Assembly: GCA_022340425.1 (NCBI GenBank)
Contig: JAJDNY010000094.1
Location: 1 to 41,487 of the forward strand
Source: Desulfobacteraceae bacterium
GTDB taxonomy: Bacteria; Desulfobacterota; Desulfobacteria; Desulfobacterales; JAABRJ01
Direction of reading: 5' to 3'
DNA length: 41,487 bases
Below are positions 24,776 through 32,647 of this stretch, piece after piece. Within the stretch, counting starts at the first letter, position 1. Every line of letters starts with the position of its first letter. The position numbers and the translations under genes are program-made. The notes below the pieces were generated by a model that ran no database searches, was not told where the DNA came from, and saw only the letters and a program-made list of their open reading frames with translations.

Positions 24776-25614
24776 TGAATCCGGAACCATCCGTTGCGGT
24801 CATGCGCTTTCCAGTGGAGAGATTTTTGGCGGTCCTAGCTGCGGCGGTGCTCTTGACGGGCACCGTGGGCTACAGCTTTCGCGTCGAGGACCGGCTGCAC
24901 GAAGATCACCTGGCGCTGCTGGAGACGGCCTTGGAAATCCGTCTGGAGGCCACCATCGCCAACCTTTTTCTGGAAGAGATGCTGATCGGCAACCGTTCGG
25001 GGGAAGCCAAAGATGTGATGGGGCATCTGGATCGGGCCGCATGGTATGCCGGCGCCATGCTGGCCGGCGGGATCAACCCCGACGGTAGGATGATTCCGCC
25101 CGCCGATCCGGCCATTCGCCCGGATATCGAAAATTTGGCGGTCCGGCTGGACCACTTTCGGGGGCTGGCCCGCGAGCGTTTTGCCTCCTTCGCGCGCAAC
25201 GGCCGCGATGGGTCGGAAGACCAGGCTTACCGCGCCGCCCTGGCGCAATTTGCCGGCGCCTCCGACCGCTTCCAGAACAAGCTGCGCCACGAATTCCAGA
25301 AAAGACAGAGCCTTTTTCGTTTTTTTCAGGTCTTCCTGGGGGTCCTGCTGGGGGCTTCGGCGGCCTTCTCTGGCTGGTTTTTGTACCGTTTTGAACGCCA
25401 GCGGGACGCCTATCTGGCTGGGTTGAAAGCGCGGCTTTGCAGGATCAAGGGGTTGCGTGGAATTCTGCCCATCTGTTCCTCCTGCAAGCGCATCCGGGAT
25501 ACCGACGGCCGCTGGAAACCGGTTGAAAACTACATCCGGCACCACAGCGAGGCGGATTTCAGCCACAGCCTGTGTCCCGCCTGCACCCAAAAGCTCTACC
25601 CCGGATTTCGCTGA
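24775..25614 (+). CDS. Inner-membrane protein with periplasmic four-helix-like sensor and C-terminal Cys-rich signalling module
   Basis: 279 aa. Transmembrane helix about 15-34, a helical periplasmic region about 35-180, a second helix about 184-204, then a short cytoplasmic tail. The tail carries GILPICSSCKRIRDTDGRW (Cys234, Cys237) and HSEADFSHSLCPACTQKLYP (Cys267, Cys270). This paired-CXXC module is common at the C-termini of histidine kinases and response regulators in Desulfobacterota and probably binds a metal; its role is not known to me. Here it is attached to a bare sensor without kinase or MCP domain. ATG 24775 is preferred over GTG 24772; GAAAGGA is the ribosome-binding site. Confidence 0.7.
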   Translation: MNPEPSVAVMRFPVERFLAVLAAAVLLTGTVGYSFRVEDRLHEDHLALLETALEIRLEATIANLFLEEMLIGNRSGEAKDVMGHLDRAAWYAGAMLAGGINPDGRMIPPADPAIRPDIENLAVRLDHFRGLARERFASFARNGRDGSEDQAYRAALAQFAGASDRFQNKLRHEFQKRQSLFRFFQVFLGVLLGASAAFSGWFLYRFERQRDAYLAGLKARLCRIKGLRGILPICSSCKRIRDTDGRWKPVENYIRHHSEADFSHSLCPACTQKLYPGFR

Positions 25615-25633
25615 CCGCCAGCTGGGGTGCCAG

Positions 25634-25675
25634 AAAAAACCATCGTTTCCCGCCCCGGACGGGCAGGAAACGATG
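25634..25675 (-). terminator. Intrinsic terminator of the skp gene
   Basis: On the minus strand CATCGTTTCC (25666-25675) pairs with GGAAACGATG (25641-25650), with inner GCCCG/CGGGC pairing, followed by GTTTTTTCTGG. Strong stem plus T-run; it lies 48 bp past the skp stop and between convergent genes. Confidence 0.9.
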
Positions 25676-25723
25676 TTGGGACAAAGGGGCAAGCAGGCTG
25701 CGGCCGGATCTTTCGCCGCGGCC

Positions 25724-26233
25724 CTACTGCTTGTCGTAGAGTTGGATCAGCTTGTCGGTGAGATCCAGGGCTTCCTGGTGGTATAGCACCCGGCTGCGTT
25801 CGAAAATGATGGCGTACCCCTCTTTTTTGGCGATTTGTTCCAATAAGCCGGTCACCGCGTCCTGGATCTGTTTGAGCTTTTCGACCTCGAATTTTTTGAA
25901 GTCGTTGGCATAGCGTCTCTGCAGCTGGTTGAAGTCGTTCACCTGGCTTTGGAACGCGCGTGCTTTTTCCTCCTTGACCTCCTTGGTCATGACCTGGGCT
26001 TCAGCCTCCAGCCGCTTCTTCTGGTTCTCCAGGTCCTGGCCTTTGGTCTTGAGTTCGGCCTCCATGGCCTTTCCTTTTTGCTCGATTTCAGCCTTGGCGG
26101 CCTTGCCGGCTTTGGAATTCTGAAGCACCCGCTGAAAATCGACGACGCCGAATTTGGGTGACGCCCCCCAGGCCACCGAGGCCAGGATCAGGCAAAAGAC
26201 GGCTGCCAGGGCTGTGTGAACCGATGGTTTCAT
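25724..26233 (-). CDS. OmpH/Skp family periplasmic chaperone
   Basis: 169 aa with a signal peptide (VFCLILASVAWGA, cleavage about residue 24). The mature protein starts with the family block SPKFGVVDFQRVLQNSKAGK, then a long Lys/Glu/Gln-rich coiled coil (about 45-135, the Skp tentacles), then YAIIFERSRVLYHQEALDLT and LIQLYDKQ. Skp holds unfolded outer-membrane proteins in the periplasm. Length is standard. AAGGAGG lies 6 bases before ATG 26233. Usually the gene sits next to bamA and lpxD; here it is alone, with its own terminator, so it may be a paralogue outside the main bamA operon. Confidence 0.9.
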   Translation of the reverse strand: MKPSVHTALAAVFCLILASVAWGASPKFGVVDFQRVLQNSKAGKAAKAEIEQKGKAMEAELKTKGQDLENQKKRLEAEAQVMTKEVKEEKARAFQSQVNDFNQLQRRYANDFKKFEVEKLKQIQDAVTGLLEQIAKKEGYAIIFERSRVLYHQEALDLTDKLIQLYDKQ

Positions 26234-26340
26234 AAAATGCCTCCTTGATGGATGTGGCGCAAACGTGCCGCCGGGTTTTAAACAGAGTTTAAAAAAAACG
26301 ACCTATAAATGCCACGGGTGGGTCCTAAAAACAAGAGGGG

Positions 26341-26379
26341 CGGCAATTTTAGCCGGACGCGCCCAAAATTTCGGGCGCG
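26341..26379. other. Tandem hairpins between skp and the ykgJ-type gene
   Basis: Two adjacent inverted repeats: CGGC/GCCG (26341-26355, loop AATTTTA) and CGCGCCC/GGGCGCG (26358-26379, loop AAAATTTC). They lie in the 266-bp region between divergent genes that otherwise shows no gene. They may be operators or leader structures; no T-run indicates a terminator. Confidence 0.45.
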
Positions 26380-26499
26380 TGCAGGCCGGCGTTTCCGACC
26401 CGCAGCACCGTTTTCTGCCGCTACCCAATGGGTTTTAGGATTGCATCGATTCTGAGAGGCCCGGATCGACCTGCCCGAGCCATTACGGAGGGCGGCGCG

Positions 26500-27201
26500 A
26501 TGAAAAGCGAAACCGTTTTTTTGACTCGCGAGCAGGCCGTGGAAGCGATTTGCCGTGATTTCCGGCAGTATGCGCCGCAGCTTCTGCTGTTCTGCGAGGT
26601 TTTGCGGCTGGTTTCGGACCGCGAGACCCGGTTGCGGCCAGAGATCCGCAAAAGAGGCGTCTGGATCAGTGTTTGCGGCCGCCAAAAGATGCGCTGGCTG
26701 GAGGGGCGGGAATTGCTGGCGCATCTCTGCGAGGCGCTGGTGCGGGCCCGACTAGAACCCGCAAAGCTGGCGGCAGTCTGCGCCCGGGTCTTCCAAACCC
26801 GGGCTTTTCCGGCAGTGGCACCCGACACCGGCGAGATCGGGGTTCGCATCGAAGCCGGCATGCACCGCTTCTCCTGCCGTCAGTGCGGACAGTGCTGCCG
26901 CTATCTGGATTACCGCAACGAGGTCGGCGCCGCCGATGTCGCCCGCTGGCAGTCCATGGGGCGCAGCGATATTCTTCGCTGGGTGGGGGTTTACCGCCGC
27001 ACCGACGCCCAGCCGACCTACCGGGCCTGGGTGGACCCGGCCACCGGCCAATTGGCGGCCAGTTGCCCCTTTCTGAAATCGAATGCCTCCGGGAATCGAT
27101 GGGTCTGCGGGATTCATGACGTCAAACCGGAGATTTGCCGCCAATACCCGACAAGCCGCAAGCACGCCCGCATGACCGGGTGCCCCGGCTTTGACGCCTG
27201 A
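26500..27201 (+). CDS. YkgJ/UPF0153-family Cys-cluster (Fe-S/Zn-chelating) protein
   Basis: 233 aa, cytoplasmic. The C-terminal 100 residues hold the family cysteines: FSCRQCGQCCRYLDY (CXXCXXCC), then ASCPFL, WVCGIHDVKPEICRQYPTS and MTGCPGF. The eight or so Cys can bind a metal or an iron-sulfur cluster. The first 125 residues are helical and Arg-rich, without a named domain. The ATG at 26500 follows GGAG by 9 bases; the frame extends a little upstream but is less protein-like. Molecular role of this family is not established. Next to a cytochrome c' gene on the same strand with a 109-bp gap. Confidence 0.85.
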   Translation: MKSETVFLTREQAVEAICRDFRQYAPQLLLFCEVLRLVSDRETRLRPEIRKRGVWISVCGRQKMRWLEGRELLAHLCEALVRARLEPAKLAAVCARVFQTRAFPAVAPDTGEIGVRIEAGMHRFSCRQCGQCCRYLDYRNEVGAADVARWQSMGRSDILRWVGVYRRTDAQPTYRAWVDPATGQLAASCPFLKSNASGNRWVCGIHDVKPEICRQYPTSRKHARMTGCPGFDA

Positions 27202-27310
27202 TTGAAGGTTCGGGGGGCGGGGTGACCCGCTTCGGCGGAGGCTGCCGCGTTTCAAACTCCCCCGGCCCCGCCGGATTCTTCCGGCCAACCACTTACGGAA
27301 AGGAGAGATC

Positions 27311-27766
27311 ATGAAAGCCGTTTTCAAATTTTTGGGATGTGCGGTCAGTTTTCTGGTAGTGATCGGGGTGGCCTATGGGCAGTTCGCCAAACCCGAGGAG
27401 GCCATCGCCTACCGTCGGGCAGTGATGAAGGTCAACGGCCATCATTTCAACAGCCTTGGGGCGATGGTCAAGGGAAGCGTGCCCTACGACCAGGCGGCGG
27501 CAGCATCCGATGCCCAGGTGGTGACGATGATGGCCGGCCTGCCGTGGGCGGCCTTTGCCGTTGCGGGAAGCGATCAGGGGGACACGCGGCTGAAATCATC
27601 GGCGCTGGCCGAAAGGGACAAATTCATGGCGGCGGCGAGCGCCTTCGAGGCGGCCAGCGCCAAACTGCGCGATCTTGCCGACGCCGGTGATGAGGCTGCC
27701 GTCAAGGCTCAGTTCGGGGCCGTTGCACAGACCTGTAAGGAATGTCACAGGGCTTATCGCAATTAG
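27311..27766 (+). CDS. Cytochrome c' (periplasmic, high-spin heme)
   Basis: 151 aa. Signal peptide to about residue 23 (VSFLVVIGVAYG). The mature four-helix bundle has EEAIAYRRAVMKVNGHHFNS at the start, the mid-helix AAFAVAGSDQGDTRLKSSAL, and the C-terminal heme-binding CKECHRAYR (CXXCH at 142-146). C-terminal placement of CXXCH near the end is diagnostic of the cytochrome c' / c-556 fold. Such proteins bind NO or other small gases, or carry electrons. AAAGGAGAG sits 6 bases before the ATG. It is followed immediately by an S4-domain gene, whose open frame begins inside its 3' end. Confidence 0.92.
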   Translation: MKAVFKFLGCAVSFLVVIGVAYGQFAKPEEAIAYRRAVMKVNGHHFNSLGAMVKGSVPYDQAAAASDAQVVTMMAGLPWAAFAVAGSDQGDTRLKSSALAERDKFMAAASAFEAASAKLRDLADAGDEAAVKAQFGAVAQTCKECHRAYRN

Positions 27767-27807
27767 CGGACGGGGCGCCCGCTCAGCTTCTGCGTAATGG
27801 AAATGTA

Positions 27808-28044
27808 TTGGAAATATTTGAAATATCCAGTGACTACATCGAACTCAACAAGCTTTTGAAGGCATCCGGGCTCTGCGATAGCGGTGGAATGGCCAAGTCG
27901 GTGATCACCGGCGGCCAGGTCCTGGTGGACGGCAGCGTGGAGTACCGCGTCAGGTGCAAAATTCGAAAAGGCCAGACGGCCTCCTTCCATGGCCGCAGAA
28001 TCCGGGTGGGGCAGGCGCCGAGGCCCCCGCAAGAAATGTTCTGA
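27808..28044 (+). CDS. S4-domain RNA-binding protein (YbcJ-like)
   Basis: About 78 aa. The frame runs IELNKLLKASGLCDSGGMAK, then VITGGQVLVDGSVEYRVRCK, RKGQTASFHGRRIRV, which is the small stand-alone S4 protein YbcJ/RlbA type. The start is uncertain: an ATG at 27742 lies inside the cytochrome gene and would add 22 odd residues; TTG at 27808 aligns with the family N-terminus and follows a GGAAATG stretch. These proteins bind RNA, perhaps ribosomal or tRNA. It is 41 bp after the cytochrome c' stop. Confidence 0.8.
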   Translation: MEIFEISSDYIELNKLLKASGLCDSGGMAKSVITGGQVLVDGSVEYRVRCKIRKGQTASFHGRRIRVGQAPRPPQEMF

Positions 28045-28133
28045 GCGGCTGCCAGGCTGGTGGGCGCCCCGGCCGGTGGGTGCAGCGGGCGACGTGCGGG
28101 GGTCCTGCGGTCCGGGGTGGCTGGGGTCAGAAT

Positions 28134-28787
28134 TCAGGTGGGGATGCCGGCCACCCGGACTCTAAGATGCAGGCGCATACCGCCGAATCCCACCCCTGCC
28201 ATGGAAAGGGTGGCGGTTGTGCCGTCACGAATGCCGGGGGGCAGGCTCAGGCTGAAGGATTCTCTGATTGCGACTTGGCCGCGCCCCCTGCAGGCCGAGC
28301 ATTCCCAAAAAATGTCCCTCCCGCGGCCGCCGCACTGCTCACAAGGCGCCGTCAACTGGAGGGTAACCGGGAAGGACCCCCCCCGGAGGGCCTCCTGCGG
28401 GGAGAGAATTATTTCGATGTGGGGATCCCGCTGCAGGATCCTTTCCTCATTCCGCTCGAATACCCCCGGGAAAAAAGCATCCAGGATACCTTTTAGCGGT
28501 GATTCTCCCCCGCCGCGGGGGGCCACCTCCTCTGCAACCGGGCCATCGGGCGGGCGCATTACCCGGGTTTGCACCTGACGCTCCAGGCTGGCATCATAAT
28601 CCCGACGTTTGGCGCTATCCGACAGGATCTCGTAGGCATCGCGGGCCTCCAGGAACCGCTCGGAGGCCTCTTTGGAATGTGCCCGGTCGGGATGGAAGCG
28701 CTTGGCGATTCGCCGGTAAGCCTGCTTGATGTTCTCAGCGCTGGCCGTGCGCGTTATTCCCAGTATGACGTAGTAATCTCTGGGCAT
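28134..28787 (-). CDS. Short DnaJ-like co-chaperone with a single zinc site
   Basis: 217 aa, about half a normal DnaJ. The J domain occupies 1-67: RDYYVILGITRTASAENIKQ, HPD at 32-34 in KRFHPDRAH, and AYEILSDSAKRRDYD. A charged/Gly linker follows. Then a reduced C-terminal region (121-217): HIEIILSPQEALRGG, PCEQCGGRGRD (Cys149, Cys152), ECSACRGRGQV (Cys163, Cys166), SLPPGIRDGTTATLSMAG. Only two CXXCXGXG-like motifs occur instead of four, so one zinc rather than two. It stimulates a DnaK-type ATPase by the HPD loop. It lies downstream of the two Hsp20 genes but beyond a terminator. An upstream TTG (28811) is a possible alternative start. Confidence 0.82.
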   Translation of the reverse strand: MPRDYYVILGITRTASAENIKQAYRRIAKRFHPDRAHSKEASERFLEARDAYEILSDSAKRRDYDASLERQVQTRVMRPPDGPVAEEVAPRGGGESPLKGILDAFFPGVFERNEERILQRDPHIEIILSPQEALRGGSFPVTLQLTAPCEQCGGRGRDIFWECSACRGRGQVAIRESFSLSLPPGIRDGTTATLSMAGVGFGGMRLHLRVRVAGIPT

Positions 28788-28829
28788 CTGATACCCCAAA
28801 GATCCACTCAAAAGGCCGGCATCGTCTGA

Positions 28830-28865
28830 AAAGCAAAAAGGCCCCGGCGCAGGGCTGGCCGGGGC
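28830..28865 (-). terminator. Intrinsic terminator of the Hsp20 operon
   Basis: Minus strand: GCCCCGGC (28858-28865) pairs with GCCGGGGC (28841-28848), 9-nt loop, followed by CTTTTTGCTTTTC. It lies between the downstream hsp20 gene and the DnaJ-like gene, so the latter would need read-through or its own promoter. Confidence 0.85.
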
Positions 28866-28919
28866 GTCTTTCGCGTCGCTGCGGAGGGCGGTTTGCCGGT
28901 CTTCTCCGTTTGGGTGGCC

Positions 28920-29327
28920 TTACGCCGCCACCGTGATCTTGCGCGGCATTGCTTTTTCCACCTTGGGCAAGGTCAACCGCAGTACGCCGTTGGTGAGTTT
29001 GGCGTCGATTTTATCCTGGGCGATGACCTCCGACAGGGTGAACTGACGATAATACTTGCCGGTCTCATATTCGATCAGGATGTCCTCCTCGTCGCCGCCC
29101 TCCACCGGAAAGATCTCCCCGGAAATGGTCAGGGTGTTGTCCCGCAGATCGATGTTGAGATCCTCGGGGCGCACCCCCGGCAGGTCGGCCAACATGGTGA
29201 TTGTGGTTTCGGTTTCGAAGATATCCACGTCCGGTGTGAAAACCAGCCCCGGCCGTGTCTGCTCGGCAGGAGAGGTCACTTCCTGCTTGTCTTTGACCTG
29301 GATTTCTTTGGATTCTCTGTCCGCCAT
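28920..29327 (-). CDS. Hsp20 small heat-shock protein (second in pair)
   Basis: 135 aa. N-terminal arm Glu/Lys-rich and short; alpha-crystallin domain about 27-125: FTPDVDIFETETTITMLADL, PGVRPEDLNIDLRDNTLTIS, then YYRQFTLSEVIAQDKIDAKL and NGVLRLTLPKVEKAMPRKI. The V/I-X-V/I-type C-terminal motif is approximated by RKITVAA. ATP-independent holdase. It follows the other hsp20 by 31 bp with AGGAGG ahead, so the pair form one transcript; paired Hsp20 proteins often co-assemble. The Glu/Asp-rich insert GGDEEDILI sets it apart from its neighbour. Confidence 0.93.
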   Translation of the reverse strand: MADRESKEIQVKDKQEVTSPAEQTRPGLVFTPDVDIFETETTITMLADLPGVRPEDLNIDLRDNTLTISGEIFPVEGGDEEDILIEYETGKYYRQFTLSEVIAQDKIDAKLTNGVLRLTLPKVEKAMPRKITVAA

Positions 29328-29358
29328 TGCTGAGTCCTCCTTTCGAGTGCATCGGACG

Positions 29359-29817
29359 TTACGCCACTGTGATCTGTCTGGGTTTGGCCGCTTCGGCTTT
29401 GGCCACTGTCACGGTCAAAATGCCGTTTTTAAGAGTAGCGCTGACTTTTTCCGGATCGATGTCGCCGGGCAGTCCGATCATCCGCGAAAAGGTTCCTGCC
29501 TCGCGCTCCCGCCGGTGGTAGCGAACCTCCTGACCCTCCTCAGTAAACGTCCTTTTGCCCGTAAGTGAAATCGTCTTTCGCAGGACCTGGATGTCGAGAT
29601 CTTCGGCTTTGACCCCCGGGAGCTCCGCGCGCAGATGGTAGTTGTCGCGGTCTTCGGTCAGGTTGATCAGCGGAAAGACCCCGGCCGGGCGGGCGGCAAA
29701 AGTCTCCGGCGCCAGTGTCTCCATCAGCCGGTCCATCTGCTGGCGCATGCGCTCCAGATCACTGAAAGAGCCTCTGGCACGCCACGTGGGCAGTCCGAAC
29801 AATTGTCTGTAAAGCAT
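29359..29817 (-). CDS. Hsp20 small heat-shock protein (first in pair)
   Basis: 152 aa. N-terminal arm with LERMRQQMDRLMETL helix, then the alpha-crystallin domain (about 48-145): LINLTEDRDNYHLRAELPGV, KAEDLDIQVLRKTISLTGKR, YHRREREAGTFSRMIGLPGD, and KNGILTVTVAKAE, ending PRQITVA. ATP-independent chaperone. The start at 29817 is fixed by AAGGAGG. A good promoter lies about 90 bp upstream. First gene of the pair; the more basic and longer N-terminus is typical of Hsp20 A-type subunits. Confidence 0.94.
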   Translation of the reverse strand: MLYRQLFGLPTWRARGSFSDLERMRQQMDRLMETLAPETFAARPAGVFPLINLTEDRDNYHLRAELPGVKAEDLDIQVLRKTISLTGKRTFTEEGQEVRYHRREREAGTFSRMIGLPGDIDPEKVSATLKNGILTVTVAKAEAAKPRQITVA

Positions 29818-29904
29818 GGCCTTTACCTCCTTTTAATAAGTGGTGCGGGTGTTGTTGTCTGGTCAGCTGAGGACCGTTTTTGGCTTGCGTTTGATTATGG
29901 ACTA

Positions 29905-29932
29905 ACGATAAAAACCAAATAAGTTTTGTCAA
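29905..29932 (-). promoter_or_regulatory. Promoter of the Hsp20 operon
   Basis: Minus strand: TTGACA (29927-29932), 16-bp spacer, TATCGT (29905-29910), in an AT-rich run that contrasts with the high-GC surroundings. It looks like a housekeeping-type promoter; no CIRCE inverted repeat was seen between it and the gene. The remaining divergent gap to 30106 is AT-rich but holds no gene. Confidence 0.65.
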
Positions 29933-30106
29933 TATAATTTTTACACAAAAATATTGAATTATTTTTTTCGAAATTTATTGTAAGTAATATACTTATTCTC
30001 ATCAACGCAGCCGCCACCGCGGCCGGTCCGCAAGGTTCGCCCCTCCGTAAAGGGGCCCGGGCGGCGCCAATGCGTGCAACCGTCTCTCAGGGGAGAGGGA
30101 GGGATT

Positions 30107-30757
30107 ATGATAAAGGATAACGGGCAGCAAAAACCGGCGCAAAGAAGCCTGCCCCGGGCATTCTCGCATGACCTCAGGGGCAGGCAATCGGTTCGGGCGA
30201 CCTTTAAACTGACCGAGGGTTGCATCAACGCGATTCACATCGTTGCCGCGCACATGGGGATTAAACAGAAATCGCTGTTCGACCACTTGATGGAGGACAT
30301 TCAGACGCTGAGCCTGATTGCCGAGCAGCTGCCGAATTTCCGTCTCAGCCCCGCCGGACGCATCCAGAAGACATTCGTCCTCAGCCGCAGATCGCTGATT
30401 TCACTGGAGGAGATTGCCAGCAGCTTCAACGCCCCGCGCGATGTGCTGATCGAACTTTCGGTGCGGCGGCTGCTGCCGGTCATCGCCGAAGTGCGCAAAA
30501 ACCATGTGAAACGAAAAAAAACGCTGAAGGGTATTGAGGAGCATCTCGCGGGTGGGGCCGCCCTGCTGGATCGGATCGGCCATGAGTTGGGAAAAGACGA
30601 TGCCGTGCACCAGGAACTGGCGACGGTCATGGCGCACTATGCCCAGGCGGTTGAAAACATCAAAGCGCTGGTCGCGCGGGGTCGGGCGATCGAGGACTTC
30701 GACGAGGAAATCTTGAAAAAACAGATGCCGGCCCACGGCGACCGGGAGCCGTCCTGA
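30107..30757 (+). CDS. Uncharacterised protein with two ribbon-helix-helix-like segments
   Basis: 216 aa, cytoplasmic, not recognised by a named domain. Two similar blocks are visible: RQSVRATFKLTEGCINAIHI followed by AAHMGIKQKSLFDHLMEDI (about 27-66), and RIQKTFVLSRRSLISLEEIA followed by SSFNAPRDVLIELSVRRLLP (about 85-124). Each is strand-helix-turn-helix, the order of MetJ/Arc DNA-binding folds. The last 90 residues are helical and charged with a coiled-coil look. A DNA-binding regulator is a reasonable guess but not shown. Start at ATG 30107 follows GGGAGGG; upstream codons to 30074 are possible but less likely. It diverges from the Hsp20 pair and converges on the membrane-protein cluster. 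Confidence 0.6.
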   Translation: MIKDNGQQKPAQRSLPRAFSHDLRGRQSVRATFKLTEGCINAIHIVAAHMGIKQKSLFDHLMEDIQTLSLIAEQLPNFRLSPAGRIQKTFVLSRRSLISLEEIASSFNAPRDVLIELSVRRLLPVIAEVRKNHVKRKKTLKGIEEHLAGGAALLDRIGHELGKDDAVHQELATVMAHYAQAVENIKALVARGRAIEDFDEEILKKQMPAHGDREPS

Positions 30758-30807
30758 GACGAGGAGTCTCTTGGCTTGGGATAGACGGTGAAGCGGCGGC
30801 CGGCGCC

Positions 30808-31551
30808 TCAGCTCTGTTCCTCGCCGGGCCGGCCGTGGTGGGTGAGAAGCTTCTGGCCGCCCTCGCCTTTGCCCGGGTCTTCTGCCCTGACGTGCAGCGC
30901 GTGTTTTTTGCCCGTGATAATGACCCCCATGCGCAGCGCCATTTCTCGCCGGTATTGAAACTCCTGCTGTTGGCGGTCTTTTTCCAGCCGGTAGCGGGAA
31001 ATCAGAAACACGACCGCCAGCAGGGTGGCCCCGCCCAGCAAAACGGCAGCGCCCCAGAAGAGGTACCCGATGGCCGCTTCGCCGATGCCGGCCAAAAAGG
31101 CGAAAAACCTGTCGATGTGCATGATGGCGACAACCACCACGCACAGGAGCATCAGACTCAGCAGAAACGGCATCTGGTGATGGACGGTGCCGATGGCGGT
31201 TTGGAGCTTTTGATGCCAGGGGGCCTCCGGGGCGTGCGGGGGATTTTCGGCCGCGGCCCCTGGCGTGGGTGCCGCAGCCCCGGCAGACATGAAAAAAAAG
31301 TTGAAGGCGGTCACGAACACGCCGGTCAGAAAGGTTGCGGCGATCGGCATGATCAGGGCGGCCATGAAAAAGTTTTTCCAGGAGAAGGGGATATTGATCG
31401 GGTGCAGCTGGCACAGAAAAAAAACGAGGAAAATGAAAACTTCGAGCGAGAGGATCACATACAGGTAACGGATCACAAATTTCCGCATTTCAGAGGTCTT
31501 AAAGAGGGTGGCAACACCCTGCAGCTCGATTTCGGGTCTTTCTTCGGGCAT
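30808..31551 (-). CDS. Uncharacterised four-helix membrane protein A' (paralogue of 32648-33397)
   Basis: 247 aa, four predicted transmembrane helices (about 28-48, 61-88, 126-150, 160-186), cytoplasmic N- and C-termini. Opening LQGVATLFKTSEMRKFVIRY and helix 1 LYVILSLEVFIFLVFFL parallel the protein encoded at 32648-33397 closely, as do FSWKNFFMAALIMPIAATFL and FNFFF. Between helices 2 and 3 there is a Pro/Ala-rich loop. After helix 4 comes a Glu/Arg/Gln helix (KDRQQQEFQYRREMALRMG) and a charged tail. No known domain. Starts at ATG 31551 after GGAAAG; an upstream in-frame ATG (31593) seems less likely. Last of a three-gene same-strand cluster. Confidence 0.65.
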   Translation of the reverse strand: MPEERPEIELQGVATLFKTSEMRKFVIRYLYVILSLEVFIFLVFFLCQLHPINIPFSWKNFFMAALIMPIAATFLTGVFVTAFNFFFMSAGAAAPTPGAAAENPPHAPEAPWHQKLQTAIGTVHHQMPFLLSLMLLCVVVVAIMHIDRFFAFLAGIGEAAIGYLFWGAAVLLGGATLLAVVFLISRYRLEKDRQQQEFQYRREMALRMGVIITGKKHALHVRAEDPGKGEGGQKLLTHHGRPGEEQS

Positions 31552-31637
31552 ATGTTCTTTCCTGCCTGCCATGGCGGGCTGCGCGCGGTCCAAAAAACCG
31601 CCCCGGCGCGCTCAAACGGCGCCTGGCGGTGAGGCCC

Positions 31638-32633
31638 TCACACCGTGTCAAGGCCTCTGCTGTCCGATCCCTGCGGATTCTGGTAGGCTGCCGCCAGATG
31701 CGACCAGGCCGCTTTGTAGGAGTCCAGCGCACCCTGAAGCCTGGGGATCCGCCTGCGGGCGAGGGTTTCCATGCGAGTGCGGTCGCTTTCGCTGAGCGTG
31801 CCTTGGGACTCGGCCTCCAGATAGTGGAGCAGGGTCAGGGCGAAGAGAATGCGCCGGGTGGTGTCGTTTTGGAGCGGGGCCGCAGGCATGGTCATGCGGA
31901 TGTGGCGGAGGGCGGCGGGGGCTGGCGGGACCGCGGTCAAATAATCTCCCATCACGCAGCTGAGCTTCTTGTGGGCCGCTTTTAAACGCTTCAACTGGGC
32001 TGCCAAATGGGGGTGCCCGTTTGCCACCATCGCCGCCACCTGCTGAATCTCCTTTGGCTGGGGGGTTTCCGCGTACTCCGCGGGCGTCATGAAAAAGCGT
32101 TCCAGTTGGGTGTCGCTGGCACTGCGAAAGTCGCTCTGGTTTAGTCTTTTGAGAATCTCCAGCATGTTCCTGCAGTGCTGCATCACGATGCTGTGAAGTT
32201 TGGCCCCCAGCATCTCCCGCAACAGGGGGTAAGGATCCGACCGGGCGGCTTCAAGCCGCCTCTCCAGGGGCGCGCAGGCCCGCCGCACGTGCTGCTGCAT
32301 CAAGGCGTGAAAATAGATCGGGCTGCTCACCCCCTTCTGGAAGCGCAGGCGTTTCCAGTGGTCCAGGAGCAGGTAGATTCCCATCATCAGGATGATGCAG
32401 ACTCCGCCCACCAGCACCATCGCCCAGCGCGCATGCTGAACGGGAAGATCGGCCCGGGCTGCCAGGGGAAATAACAGCACCAGGGCCGCCAGGCCCCCGA
32501 AAAGAGCCCCCACGACGCTGTTGACCGCAAGCCCCGAGCGGCTTTTAAGTGGCGTCCAGTGTCCCCCGCCGGTGCCCGCTGGAGACCGGTCCAGGGCCGA
32601 CGGATACGGGTTTGAAAAGGTTGGCAGGCCCAT
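31638..32633 (-). CDS. Uncharacterised membrane protein B with long helical cytoplasmic domain
   Basis: 331 aa. Two transmembrane helices near the N-terminus (about 36-59 and 68-90), then a 240-residue soluble, helix-rich region with many Arg/Leu pairs: KGVSSPIYFHALMQQHVRRA, GAKLHSIVMQHCRNMLEILK, HPHLAAQLKRLKAAHKKLSC. No recognised domain. It lies between A (14 bp upstream) and A' (86 bp downstream), all on the minus strand. The first 30 residues are Pro/Gly-rich and the ribosome-binding site for ATG 32633 is weak, so the start could be slightly later. Confidence 0.6.
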   Translation of the reverse strand: MGLPTFSNPYPSALDRSPAGTGGGHWTPLKSRSGLAVNSVVGALFGGLAALVLLFPLAARADLPVQHARWAMVLVGGVCIILMMGIYLLLDHWKRLRFQKGVSSPIYFHALMQQHVRRACAPLERRLEAARSDPYPLLREMLGAKLHSIVMQHCRNMLEILKRLNQSDFRSASDTQLERFFMTPAEYAETPQPKEIQQVAAMVANGHPHLAAQLKRLKAAHKKLSCVMGDYLTAVPPAPAALRHIRMTMPAAPLQNDTTRRILFALTLLHYLEAESQGTLSESDRTRMETLARRRIPRLQGALDSYKAAWSHLAAAYQNPQGSDSRGLDTV

Positions 32634-32647
32634 GGGTAAGAGGGGGC

